The notes below the pieces were generated by a model that was given only the letters and a program-made list of their open reading frames with translations, was not told the origin of the DNA and made no database searches. Below, piece after piece: positions 26,091 through 34,660 of a stretch of 64,000 nucleotides of DNA; positions within the stretch are counted from its first letter, which is position 1, and each line of letters opens with the position of its first letter. The position numbers and the translations under genes were made by a program. Source of the stretch: Anoxynatronum sibiricum (GTDB lineage: Bacteria > Bacillota > Clostridia > Peptostreptococcales > Tindalliaceae); the NCBI RefSeq assembly GCF_039414295.1, contig NZ_JBCITM010000010.1:1-64000 (forward strand), given 5' to 3'.

Positions 26091-27646
26091 TACCGCTCAC
26101 CTCCCAGCATCAATGCAATAAAGGGATTCATATATCCGGCACCTTTTCGGAAAACGCCCTTCAACCCTTTACCGCCGGTGCGGGATCGTTTAACGCCGCC
26201 AAATTTTCCTTCTTCAATCGTTTTATAAAGTCCGTCCGATTCGATTTGCGCTAAGAGCGCCACCGCATCTGCCAGTACGTGTTGTGCCCTTCGCTGAATC
26301 ATGCCGCCTTCTTTAAATTCCACTTCTTCACCGATATCCCGGCAGTTGTTGAAAATGTACTTGGCATTTTCGATGGCCAGGGCCCGGTCATGAAGATGGG
26401 GGGTATGATTGGCTTCTGTCAGCATTCCCAGCAGCTGTATTCCTTGATGTGTCCAAATAGAGGCCAGATTGAACATGGCATCCTGAATATGTCCCTTGAA
26501 AATGTTTCCCGTCATGAATTTGGTGGGGGGCATGTATTTCAGTGGAGCTTTGGGAAAGATCTCCCGGGCCATTTGTGCCTGAGCCAGCTCAAGAAGAAAA
26601 CCGTTGGGGATATCCGGATCCATTTCGAAGGCGTGACCCAGGGCCATTTGCTCTTCCGGAAGCCCTGCTTTCAAGGCAAACTGTTCATTGATGAACTGGG
26701 AAGCCACCACGGTATGGGCTTCCTCCACCGCATCAGCTGTAGTCAGATAGTTATCTTCTCCAGTGTTGATGATGATCCCTGCAAAACCGTTAATCACCCT
26801 TGAGAAAAATTGATCCACCAGGGTTCGCTGCATATTGATGTCCCGGAACAAAATACCGTAAAGGGCATCATTCAACATCACATCCAGCCGTTCAATGGCT
26901 CCCATGGCGGCAATTTCAGGCATGCACAGGCCGCTGCAGTAATTACACAACCGAATGTAGCGACCCACCTGTTCACCTGTCTCATCCAAAGCTTTTCGCA
27001 TAATCCTGAAATTTTCCTGAGTAGCATAAGTGCCTCCAAACCCTTCTGTGGTAGGCCCATAAGGCACATAGTCCAGCAGACTCTGGGCAGTGCTGCGAAT
27101 TACGGCAATGATATCGGCACCCTGCCGCACCGCCGCCTGGGCCTGCACCACATCTTCATAGATGTTGCCAGAGGCCACAATCAGATACAGGTATGGCTTG
27201 GGCCCTTCTCCCAACTCTGTCAGCATCTGTTCCCGGATCTGCCGGTTCCGGCGGATTCTGGTGACCATGTCGCCGGCAGCACGCCCCACCACCGCCTCCA
27301 CTTCCGATCGGTTCTGCGCCGGAGTTTCCAGTAAGTTCAGGGAACCATCACTCACCCCTTCAGCAATTTCCTGGGGGCTTTTGCCGGTGGCCACCATGGC
27401 ATTCCCCAGCCAGTAGGCCACACCTGTTTCCAGACCTCCCCCTTCACGAATGTGGTTCACCACCACATTCGGCAGAGGTTGATCCACTTCATCAATCCCG
27501 TCAATGCCCATTAATCGGGCGATGGTTCGCTCCACGGTAACCGTGGTATGATCGTCAATGAATCCCTGCACTTCCTGTGCAATGGCCTCTGCCGATGCTC
27601 TGGCTTGCTGAATGAGTGCCGGATCAAGGTTCAATTTACTTTTCAT
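26090..27646 (-). CDS. kamD: Beta-lysine 5,6-aminomutase, alpha (catalytic) subunit
   Basis: The 518-residue TIM-barrel subunit of the mutase that follows KamA in lysine fermentation. Recognisable family stretches include GVAYWLGNAMVATGKSPQEIAEG, GPTTEGFGGTYATQENFRIMRKAL and CNYCSGLCMPEIAAMGA. The last two are in the substrate/PLP region of KamD homologues. The gene overlaps kamC by four bases at its start and kamE at its stop, placing it in the middle of a tightly coupled kamABCDE operon. Confidence 0.95.
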   Translation of the reverse strand: MKSKLNLDPALIQQARASAEAIAQEVQGFIDDHTTVTVERTIARLMGIDGIDEVDQPLPNVVVNHIREGGGLETGVAYWLGNAMVATGKSPQEIAEGVSDGSLNLLETPAQNRSEVEAVVGRAAGDMVTRIRRNRQIREQMLTELGEGPKPYLYLIVASGNIYEDVVQAQAAVRQGADIIAVIRSTAQSLLDYVPYGPTTEGFGGTYATQENFRIMRKALDETGEQVGRYIRLCNYCSGLCMPEIAAMGAIERLDVMLNDALYGILFRDINMQRTLVDQFFSRVINGFAGIIINTGEDNYLTTADAVEEAHTVVASQFINEQFALKAGLPEEQMALGHAFEMDPDIPNGFLLELAQAQMAREIFPKAPLKYMPPTKFMTGNIFKGHIQDAMFNLASIWTHQGIQLLGMLTEANHTPHLHDRALAIENAKYIFNNCRDIGEEVEFKEGGMIQRRAQHVLADAVALLAQIESDGLYKTIEEGKFGGVKRSRTGGKGLKGVFRKGAGYMNPFIALMLGGER

Positions 27647-29316
27647 TCGCTTTCCTCCCTCTCCCCGTTAACGGGGTTTTCCACTGTTGCTTCCCGATGA
27701 AGGCACAGCCACCGTTGGGCTGCCTCCAGAATGTCCGGCTGCAAACCCATCAACGACGCCACTGCAATGGCATCTTTGGGCACTGGCACGCCAGGTTCTC
27801 TGGGTTGCAGGCGGTAGTCCATGGCAGCTTCAAAAAGGCCTGAAGACCATCCCGTTTCCTGTACCTGGTGCTTCAGCTTTTGGAGGGTTGCCCGATTAAG
27901 TCCCAGCACTTGCAGATGTCTGACTCCCGGCAGATCGCCGACACCGTCATAATGGGTGGTGACGACTGAAATGGCTTTGCTTTGACTTAAATGTGCCACA
28001 ATCGCCCTGGAAATACAGGTCCCTTCCAAAGGATTGGTGCCGCTGGCCAGCTCATCCAGCAGCAACAGTCCTGATTCATGCGTGCGCTCCAGCACTTCTT
28101 TCAGAGCATATATTTCTGCTCCGAAGGTGGACAGTCCCATGGACTGAGACTGCTGGTCGCCTGTTGAAAAATAAAGCCAGTCCACCGGCTGAAAGGCGAA
28201 GTGATCCGCCGGCACCCAAAACCCCATCTGGGCCAGGGTGGTCAGGAGGGCCGCCATCTTCAGTGTCATGGTTTTACCGCCCATATTGGCTCCGGTAATC
28301 ACCGTCACCCCCCGGTTCATCTCAATATCCACCGCAGTGGGCTGCCGGCGCTGTCGGCGCAGGGCTTCTTCCAGAACCGGGTGTCTTCCTCCCGTGATGC
28401 AAATGGCGGCTTCGTCTGTCAGCACGGGGCAACAGGACCGATACCGCCGGGCCAGTACCACCTTGCCCAGCAGCAGGTCCATCTGTGCCAGAGCAAATGT
28501 ATTGGCCATCAGCAGCTCCTGTGCTTCCCCAATACTTTCACTGAGACGCTGGCGCACCCGATTTTCAGCTTCATCTTCCATCATTAACAGCGCTTCTGTT
28601 TGCTCTGCTTCCGGTAGTCTGCGCTGCCGATAAATCCATTCGCCGCCCGTTTCGCCGGTCTTTTCGTACGTTCCCAGGGACTCAAGACAATCAATGCCTT
28701 CTATATGGGTTGCTGAAATGAGAAATTCACCATTCCAAAGGGGTCGCATGCCCGTTACTTCCACAGCCTGCTGCTCCCGAAGCTTTGTCTGTCGACGCAG
28801 GCTTTCCTCCAGCCTGTTTTTTTCCTGGCGAATGTGTTTCAGTTCATCATCATAGCAGTCATACACGTAGAATGTTTCAATGCCCGTCCCCTCGGGATCC
28901 AGCAGATCAATGAGCCAATGAACCGGAGCCAGTTCAACCGACGGAACCAACAGCTTCCGGTTATGCTGAAGCACTTTTCTGATTCGCTCCGTAGCAAAAG
29001 CCTGCTTTTTGATCTCAAACAGTTCAATGTCTGTCAGCCGATCTCCCCGGGCCGCCAGCAACAGCGATTTGCGCAGGTTGGGCAGGCCATGAAGGTGTTG
29101 CCGCAGGCTTTTCAACAGATCAGGGTTTGCCATGTCTGCTTCCAGGTAAAGACCAATTTCACGCCACGACTCCTCCAGTTGAAGTGCTTCTTCACGGGAA
29201 AAAGGGCTCAGGGCTTCTTTTGCCAACCGACCATATTCTGTTTCCAATGGCAGGCGGGCCAGGGTTTCTGTCAGCCCTATTGTTTCCGGAATGCTGTCAT
29301 TCAAAAAGAATGTCAT
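27643..29316 (-). CDS. kamC: MutS-like ATPase of the lysine fermentation operon
   Basis: A protein of about 557 residues related to the C-terminal ATPase and clamp regions of MutS but lacking the mismatch-recognition domain. Walker A (GANMGGKTMTLKMAAL, about residue 340), Walker B (LLLLDELASGTNP) and the following TTHYDG switch are intact. It is encoded in kam operons of lysine fermenters and is suspected, not proven, to help reactivate or reload the B12 aminomutase. ATG at 29316 overlaps the kamB stop as ATGA and is preceded by GGGAGGG; the open frame upstream lies within kamB. Confidence 0.88.
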   Translation of the reverse strand: MTFFLNDSIPETIGLTETLARLPLETEYGRLAKEALSPFSREEALQLEESWREIGLYLEADMANPDLLKSLRQHLHGLPNLRKSLLLAARGDRLTDIELFEIKKQAFATERIRKVLQHNRKLLVPSVELAPVHWLIDLLDPEGTGIETFYVYDCYDDELKHIRQEKNRLEESLRRQTKLREQQAVEVTGMRPLWNGEFLISATHIEGIDCLESLGTYEKTGETGGEWIYRQRRLPEAEQTEALLMMEDEAENRVRQRLSESIGEAQELLMANTFALAQMDLLLGKVVLARRYRSCCPVLTDEAAICITGGRHPVLEEALRRQRRQPTAVDIEMNRGVTVITGANMGGKTMTLKMAALLTTLAQMGFWVPADHFAFQPVDWLYFSTGDQQSQSMGLSTFGAEIYALKEVLERTHESGLLLLDELASGTNPLEGTCISRAIVAHLSQSKAISVVTTHYDGVGDLPGVRHLQVLGLNRATLQKLKHQVQETGWSSGLFEAAMDYRLQPREPGVPVPKDAIAVASLMGLQPDILEAAQRWLCLHREATVENPVNGEREESE

Positions 29317-30380
29317 GCCAGGCCCTCCCTTCCCATCACATTGACCACCGGCACTGTCTGAACTGCTTCTCGCATCTGCCGGCAAAAATCAGCGCTCCGA
29401 AAGCGCCACCCCCCCGGTGACCAGGGATTCACAGTGAGAAACAGCAAGCGGATGGGGCGGAGCACCTGAAACTGTAATCCCTGCTTCTGCCAAAGCCGCC
29501 CTTCCTGCCGGGAAATAAACAGGCGGGTGGCGTCTTCAAGCACCAGGGGCATGTCGCGGTATAACGGGGTGGTATCCACCAGATCTCTGACGGTACGGTT
29601 GGTAAGACTGCCCCTGATGAGTACGCCCTGGTGACCGGGCTTCATCAGGCGGCCGATTTCTTTCCCCTGACTTAGCGCCGAGGCGAAAGGCAGGGCTTCA
29701 ATGGTGCCATCGGCATCCACCAGCCCCACGCCGCTTTCTTCAGGCAGTAAAGCTTCCATGCCTGCCATCCGGGCCTGGGTAAGAGACACAGGGGGTACTT
29801 GCGGCTGCCAGAGGGGTGTTTCCAGCACTTGTACCTGATGAGCCGTTTCTGCCACTGCCTCCCGCAAATCCCGTGACAATACAGCACCAGTAGCCAGAAT
29901 ACCGCCGTCAGCAATGGCGGGCGAAGCGCTGGTTTTGCGATTCAGCGCTCCATCCACCAGCACCTGTCGGGCACCATGCCGCAGCATTTGCCGACAAACC
30001 CGTTGGATACCCCTGTTGGTATCAGGCCCCGCCAGTTCCACCCAGCCCCGCTGCCTGACCCGCACCAGCACCACCTGACCCACTGGTGTCTTTTCCCGGG
30101 TGGTCTCCAGTATTTCCACCCGGGCATCACTGCGCCTGAGGCACAGATCAGTGGTGGCCAGCAGCGTTCCCGGCTCCACCAGTATTCCCGGTTTTTCTGT
30201 GCCTGTTACCAGGTCTTCCAGCTCACCGTCCCGGCCAATGGAGGTCAATCCCAGCAGCCGGTTTTCCTGAGCGGCTTCGGCAATCAGACGGTTCAACACC
30301 ACGGTTTTTCCAGCATTCTTTGCCATTCCAATGACTGCCACCGTTTTCAGTTCATCGGGAATCAGCGACCACAGATTCAT
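29313..30380 (-). CDS. kamB: KamB, putative nucleotide-binding accessory protein
   Basis: A 355-residue protein with a P-loop-like motif near the N-terminus (IGMAKNAGKTVVLNRLI, residues about 17-33). The rest is a mixed alpha/beta region without further motifs I recognise. Position identifies it as KamB of the lysine fermentation cluster. It overlaps kamA upstream and kamC downstream by ATGA junctions, so it is made in step with the aminomutases. The function is unproven; with KamC it may form a chaperone or reactivation system for the cobalamin enzyme (inference). Confidence 0.82.
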   Translation of the reverse strand: MNLWSLIPDELKTVAVIGMAKNAGKTVVLNRLIAEAAQENRLLGLTSIGRDGELEDLVTGTEKPGILVEPGTLLATTDLCLRRSDARVEILETTREKTPVGQVVLVRVRQRGWVELAGPDTNRGIQRVCRQMLRHGARQVLVDGALNRKTSASPAIADGGILATGAVLSRDLREAVAETAHQVQVLETPLWQPQVPPVSLTQARMAGMEALLPEESGVGLVDADGTIEALPFASALSQGKEIGRLMKPGHQGVLIRGSLTNRTVRDLVDTTPLYRDMPLVLEDATRLFISRQEGRLWQKQGLQFQVLRPIRLLFLTVNPWSPGGWRFRSADFCRQMREAVQTVPVVNVMGREGLA

Positions 30381-31627
30381 TGGTGACTGCGACGGTGTCG
30401 TTCCAGGTCTGAAGGTTCCAGTGCAATTTTTTCTCCCAAAATCAGTCCGGCCACACCGCCAACTTCTTTGTTTCTTTCACCGTTGCATACATCGCAGGCG
30501 GGATCACTGACATAGTCAGTGGGCTCAGAGTAGGTGGTGATCACCCCTTCATAGTTTCGCAGCACCACTTTACCGGCACCCTGTGAAATCATGTACTGGG
30601 GCCCCACGGGAATTTTACCGCCGCCACCGGGGGCATCCACCACAAAGTTGGGAACCGCATACCCAGAGGTGTGTCCCCGAAGACCTTCGATGATTTCAAT
30701 GCCCTTTGCCACGGTGGTTCGGAAATGCTCAATACCCATGGAAAGATCGCACTGATAAATGTAGTAAGGCCGTACCCGTTCTTTCACCAGGCCATGTACC
30801 AGTTCTTTCATCACGTGGATACAGTCGTTCACTCCCCGCATCAGCACCGATTGGTTACCCAGAGGAATGCCTGCATTAGCAAGGCGTGCCAGCGCTTCTT
30901 TGGCTTCCGGCGTCAGTTCTTTGGGATGATTGAAATGCGTATTCAGCCAGATGGGGTGGTATTTTTTCAGCATGTTCACCAGATCATCGGTAATGCGCTG
31001 GGGCATCACCACCGGTGTGCGGCTTCCAAGACGGACAATTTCCACATGGGGAATTTCCCGGAGTTTGGCTATGATATATTCCAGGCGGGAGTCGGAGACC
31101 AGCAGGCAGTCGCCGCCGGATAACAGCACGTCACGCACCTGGGGGGTGTTTTTAATATATTCAATGGCTGCATCAATACGGTCCACCGGCATACCCGTAT
31201 CCTTTTGGCCTGCAAAGCGCCGACGGGTGCAATGACGGCAGTACATGGCGCACATATCGGTGATGAGCAGCAACACCCGGTCAGGGTAGCGGTGGGTCAG
31301 TCCGGGAACCGGGCTGTCCACGTCTTCATGAAGCGGATCATCCATGTCAGAGTCACTTTTATGGAGTTCACGCATGGTGGGGACCGCCTGCATGCGCACC
31401 GGACAGCGGGGATCATTGGGATCCATCAGCGCTGCATAGTAAGGGGTAATGCCCATGCGCAGGGTTTCCAGTGCTTTTTCGATTCCATTTTCTTCCTCGG
31501 GTGTCAGGTTGATGACTTTTTTCAGGTCTTCCACCTGTGTAATGCGATTCTTTACCTGCCACTCCCAGCTGTTCCACTGATCGTCGGTGACATCCTTCCA
31601 GAGCTCAATTTCCTGATAGGAACGCAT
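30377..31627 (-). CDS. kamA: L-lysine 2,3-aminomutase (radical SAM)
   Basis: First enzyme of lysine fermentation: moves the alpha-amino group of L-lysine to carbon 3, giving beta-lysine, using SAM, a [4Fe-4S] cluster and PLP. The 416-residue protein has the radical-SAM cluster motif CAMYCRHCTRRR (about residue 125). The PLP lysine lies in the C-terminal VDAPGGGGKIPVGPQY segment. A cysteine pair near the C-terminus (CDVC) matches the zinc-binding residues of clostridial KamA. Full length. A perfect 15-bp-stem hairpin stands between this gene and kdd upstream. Confidence 0.97.
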   Translation of the reverse strand: MRSYQEIELWKDVTDDQWNSWEWQVKNRITQVEDLKKVINLTPEEENGIEKALETLRMGITPYYAALMDPNDPRCPVRMQAVPTMRELHKSDSDMDDPLHEDVDSPVPGLTHRYPDRVLLLITDMCAMYCRHCTRRRFAGQKDTGMPVDRIDAAIEYIKNTPQVRDVLLSGGDCLLVSDSRLEYIIAKLREIPHVEIVRLGSRTPVVMPQRITDDLVNMLKKYHPIWLNTHFNHPKELTPEAKEALARLANAGIPLGNQSVLMRGVNDCIHVMKELVHGLVKERVRPYYIYQCDLSMGIEHFRTTVAKGIEIIEGLRGHTSGYAVPNFVVDAPGGGGKIPVGPQYMISQGAGKVVLRNYEGVITTYSEPTDYVSDPACDVCNGERNKEVGGVAGLILGEKIALEPSDLERHRRSHQ

Positions 31628-31701
31628 TTTCTTCTCCTCCGTTCACTTTTCACTTTCTTGATTGGCATCAATGGCTTGCCATCATGCCTGTTTCATTTGG
31701 C

Positions 31702-31736
31702 GTGGAAAAAATCGCCAAAAGGGCGATTTTTTCCAC
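31702..31736 (-). terminator. Intrinsic terminator/attenuator between kdd and kamA
   Basis: GTGGAAAAAATCGCC and GGCGATTTTTTCCAC form a perfect 15-bp stem with a 5-base loop; the T-run lies inside the 3' arm. It would end or reduce kdd transcripts before kamA. I see no clear sigma-54 promoter in the remaining 70 bases before kamA, so kamA may depend on readthrough. Confidence 0.75.
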
Positions 31737-31766
31737 AGGTCTTTCAACCGGCCTGTGATCCGCGGT

Positions 31767-32810
31767 TTATGCATAAAGGGCTTCAAAACGCTTGCGCAAT
31801 ACATCACTTTCCCGCATGATCTGAAGTGCAATGGCCGCATGGCCTTTGGTGTATCCGTTACCAATGATCATGGTGGTGTCACGTCCCACACCCTCTGCAC
31901 CCAGTGCAGCTTTAGTGAAGCTGGTGGCCATGCTGAAGAAGTAAATCAGCCCGGTATCTTTAGCCGCCAGAATGCTGCCCATTTCAGTGTTGGGGATGTT
32001 CACGCAGTTAATCACCACGTCGGCCATTTCGCCATTGGTCACTTTTTTAACTGCCTCCATGAGTCCTACTGCATCGGTGGAATCAGCCAGTACATATTCG
32101 TCGGCCAGCCCCAGAGGCTTGATTTCTTCCAGTGCTTCTGCCCGTCGTCCCACGCAAATGACCTTGCCGGTGACGCCGGCCCGCTTCTTAGCTTCATAGA
32201 GACACAGCATACCTGACTTGCCGTTGCCGCCGATGACCACCACTGTATCTCCCGGCTTCACCAGCTTGGCTGTCTGTGCAGGCGCACCCGCCACATCCAG
32301 CACTGAAAGAGCCAGGTTTTCCGGCATATCACTGGGAATCACTGCATAAATGCCGCTTTCAAAGAGAATGGCTTTTCCTTTGATATCCACCTGGTCGATT
32401 TCTTTGCGGATGGCTACAATATCATCAATCACCAGGGGTGTCAGCGACAGGGACACCAAAGTGGCCAGCTTGTCGCCCACTTTCAGGTCTGTTTTCCCTT
32501 CGAGGGCGGGGCCGATAGCCTCAACGGTTCCAATGAGCATGCCCCCTGATCCGGTGACAGGGTTATGATGTTTTCCCCGTTCTGCCACGATTCCCAGCAT
32601 GATTTCTTTGATTTTTTCAGGGTTGCCGCCTGCCTGCTCTTTGATCTGGGTGAAGCTGGCAGAATCCACATTCAATGTCTGCACATTAATAAGTACCTCG
32701 TTGTCATAAATTTCCATGGTGTTGTCGATGCGTTGTGCCGGTTGGGGCAAAACACCTTTTGGCTCCAATACCCGATGAGTTCCGTAGGGACATCCGATTC
32801 CTTTTGTCAT
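31767..32810 (-). CDS. kdd: L-erythro-3,5-diaminohexanoate dehydrogenase
   Basis: Kdd oxidatively deaminates 3,5-diaminohexanoate to 5-amino-3-oxohexanoate with NAD(P)+, the third step of lysine fermentation. The 347-residue product starts MTKGIGCPYGTHRVLEPKG, as in characterised Kdd proteins. It has a medium-chain-dehydrogenase-like fold with nucleotide-binding VVIGGNGKSGMLCLYEAKKR in the middle. It is the first gene downstream of a sigma-54 promoter whose activator gene is adjacent. The genes for the next steps (kce, kal) are not in the window. Confidence 0.93.
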   Translation of the reverse strand: MTKGIGCPYGTHRVLEPKGVLPQPAQRIDNTMEIYDNEVLINVQTLNVDSASFTQIKEQAGGNPEKIKEIMLGIVAERGKHHNPVTGSGGMLIGTVEAIGPALEGKTDLKVGDKLATLVSLSLTPLVIDDIVAIRKEIDQVDIKGKAILFESGIYAVIPSDMPENLALSVLDVAGAPAQTAKLVKPGDTVVVIGGNGKSGMLCLYEAKKRAGVTGKVICVGRRAEALEEIKPLGLADEYVLADSTDAVGLMEAVKKVTNGEMADVVINCVNIPNTEMGSILAAKDTGLIYFFSMATSFTKAALGAEGVGRDTTMIIGNGYTKGHAAIALQIMRESDVLRKRFEALYA

Positions 32811-32965
32811 TTTTTTAACCCTCCTCTTGATTTTAAGGCTGCACCATGTGCCGCCATCTTAACCACCAGTCAGGTGATGCGCCAGTGGCACTCACCCTCC
32901 CTCACAATGATCCTGATCATACCAAATCTTTTCTCGCTTTGGATGATCTTCTTCTCTTATGGATA

Positions 32966-32982
32966 TGCAATCATCATGCCAA
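32966..32982 (-). promoter_or_regulatory. Sigma-54 (-24/-12) promoter of the lysine fermentation genes
   Basis: The minus strand reads TTGGCAT-GATGA-TTGCA: one mismatch to TGGCAC, a perfect -12 element and the obligatory five-base interval. The start would be near 32955, giving a leader of about 145 bases before kdd. It lies in the 394-bp intergenic region directly downstream of the activator gene at 33205. Confidence 0.7.
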
Positions 32983-33098
32983 ACCGATTCATCATATCTA
33001 TTATTCTCTCAAATCATTCAACCATGCGATTTTCAGCCTATTTCGACTGGCTTCCCGTCAGCAAATCCGGAGTTTATTGCCTACTCACGTCATCAGCC

Positions 33099-33112
33099 GC
33101 CGATTATTCGGC
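33099..33112. promoter_or_regulatory. Candidate activator-binding palindrome upstream of kdd
   Basis: GCCGA-TTAT-TCGGC is a perfect 5-bp inverted repeat about 120 bp upstream of the sigma-54 promoter, a normal enhancer distance. The evidence is symmetry and place only. Confidence 0.22.
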
Positions 33113-33158
33113 ACTCAGCTCTGAACCAGCCACGCAAAATGACAAGGAATGATCCCAC

Positions 33159-33203
33159 CAAAAAACCGGCCACCGCTGTCTCAGAGACAGGCGTTGGCCG
33201 GCG
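33159..33203 (-). terminator. Terminator of the sigma-54 activator gene
   Basis: On the minus strand GCCGGCCAACGCCTGTCTC pairs with GAGACAGCGGTGGCCGGT with few mismatches, followed by TTTTTT. It starts directly after the activator stop codon. Confidence 0.85.
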
Positions 33204-33204
33204 T

Positions 33205-34638
33205 TTACGGTGTTTTGATGCCCAGCTTTCCCAGGCGGTATTGCAGGGTTTGGCGAGGAAGTCCCAACAGCCGCGCGGTTCGGGTGATATTTTCACCAGT
33301 TTGATGGTAGGTTGTCAGAATAAACTGCTTTTCCAGCCGGTTCATGGCTCCCTTCAGCGTTTCTCCCTCCACCATCACCACACCTGCCGCCTTGCTGGCC
33401 TGGGGGCGCCGTCGCTGGAGATAGGGCGGCAGATCGTCTGCCTCAATGGCATCACCTTCCATGACATTCAGCGTCCCTTCAATAATGTTCTCCAACTCTC
33501 TGACATTACCAGGCCAGTCGTGCTGCTCCAGCATTCGATAGGCTTCGGGAGTGATTCCCCGCACATGCTTTCCCAGACGTTCATTGAACTTCTCAATAAA
33601 GTGCTCCAGCAGCCGGGGAAAGTCTTCCTGACGTTCTTTCAGATCAGGCAGCCGCAAGGATACCACATTCAGCCGGTAGAACAGATCTTCCCGCAGCATT
33701 TTGCTCTGAACCGCCTCAAAAGGATCTACATTCATCGCCGCGATGATGCGGACATCCACATCCCGTGTGCGGATATCTCCCACCCGTCTGATGGATTTTT
33801 CTTCCAGTACCCGGAGCAGCTTTGCCTGCAGCTCCATAGGCATGGAGTTGATTTCATCCAAAAAAAGAGTGCCTTTGTTTGCCAGTTCAAAAAGACCAGG
33901 CCGGTGATCGGCTCCGGTGAAACTTCCCTTTACCGTTCCAAAAAGAATGCTCTCCAGCAACGTGGCTGGAATTGCCGCACAGTTCTGGGCCACAAAGGGA
34001 TTCTCCCGCCGCTGGCTGGCATTATGAATCGCCTGCACGATCAGTTCCTTTCCCGTTCCTGTGCTGCCGTAAACAATGACCGAAGACTGGGTCATGGCCG
34101 CTTTCATAGCCTTCTGTTTCAACCGGGCCAGCACCGCGCTCTGTCCCACCACATGGTCAAAGGTGTATTTTGCCGTTCCCTTTGATTGTCGGGTGGATTG
34201 GCGGGCTGATTGGCGCTGAGTGCCGTACATTTTCTTTTGCAGGTCCACCAGCTGCTCTGACAGCTCCCGCACCCGGGTGATATCCCTGGAGATTTCCAAG
34301 GCACCAACAATGACTCCCTGCTCCAGAATGGGAATGGTGGTGTTAATGGTGGTGATCTTGCTCCCCTGGTAATTCAGAAAGGTCTGCTGATAATCACAAA
34401 TGGGTTCACCGACTTTCAGCACCTGCAGTAATGTACTTGATTCTGCTGTTAAAGAAGGGTAGATCTCCAGAATATGATGGCCCACCACCTGCTCTTTATG
34501 AAGGCTGTCCAAAGTGGCTGCCGCTTCATTGCAGTACACAATGACCCCTTGGGCGTCCACCATCTGAATCCCTTCGTTCAACAGTTGCAGAAGGGTTTCC
34601 ATATTTTGCCGGTTTTTAAAGGGATCCAATCTTATCAC
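33205..34638 (-). CDS. Sigma-54-dependent activator, probable regulator of lysine fermentation
   Basis: A 477-residue RocR-like enhancer-binding protein. It has an N-terminal PAS domain (about 15-120) and a basic Gln/Ser/Arg linker (about 140-155). In the AAA+ domain Walker A is GSTGTGKE, the sigma-54 loop is GSFTGA in place of the usual GAFTGA, and Walker B is FLDEINSMP. A Fis-type HTH ends it (RLLGLPRQTLQYRLGKLGI). GTG at 34638 is the longest start, with a weak ribosome site; a later ATG at 34602 is possible. Adjacency to a -24/-12 promoter in front of kdd makes the kam/kdd genes the likely target. It lies 22 bp after the methyltransferase gene. Confidence 0.9.
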   Translation of the reverse strand: MIRLDPFKNRQNMETLLQLLNEGIQMVDAQGVIVYCNEAAATLDSLHKEQVVGHHILEIYPSLTAESSTLLQVLKVGEPICDYQQTFLNYQGSKITTINTTIPILEQGVIVGALEISRDITRVRELSEQLVDLQKKMYGTQRQSARQSTRQSKGTAKYTFDHVVGQSAVLARLKQKAMKAAMTQSSVIVYGSTGTGKELIVQAIHNASQRRENPFVAQNCAAIPATLLESILFGTVKGSFTGADHRPGLFELANKGTLFLDEINSMPMELQAKLLRVLEEKSIRRVGDIRTRDVDVRIIAAMNVDPFEAVQSKMLREDLFYRLNVVSLRLPDLKERQEDFPRLLEHFIEKFNERLGKHVRGITPEAYRMLEQHDWPGNVRELENIIEGTLNVMEGDAIEADDLPPYLQRRRPQASKAAGVVMVEGETLKGAMNRLEKQFILTTYHQTGENITRTARLLGLPRQTLQYRLGKLGIKTP

Positions 34639-34660
34639 CGCCTATTTTTCGGCATAGCGC

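Noticed and set aside
32838..32860. GGCGGCACATGGTGCA as a sigma-54 promoter close to kdd.
   Set aside because: The GG-to-GC distance is 10 or 13 bases, not the required 12; the site at 32966 has correct spacing.
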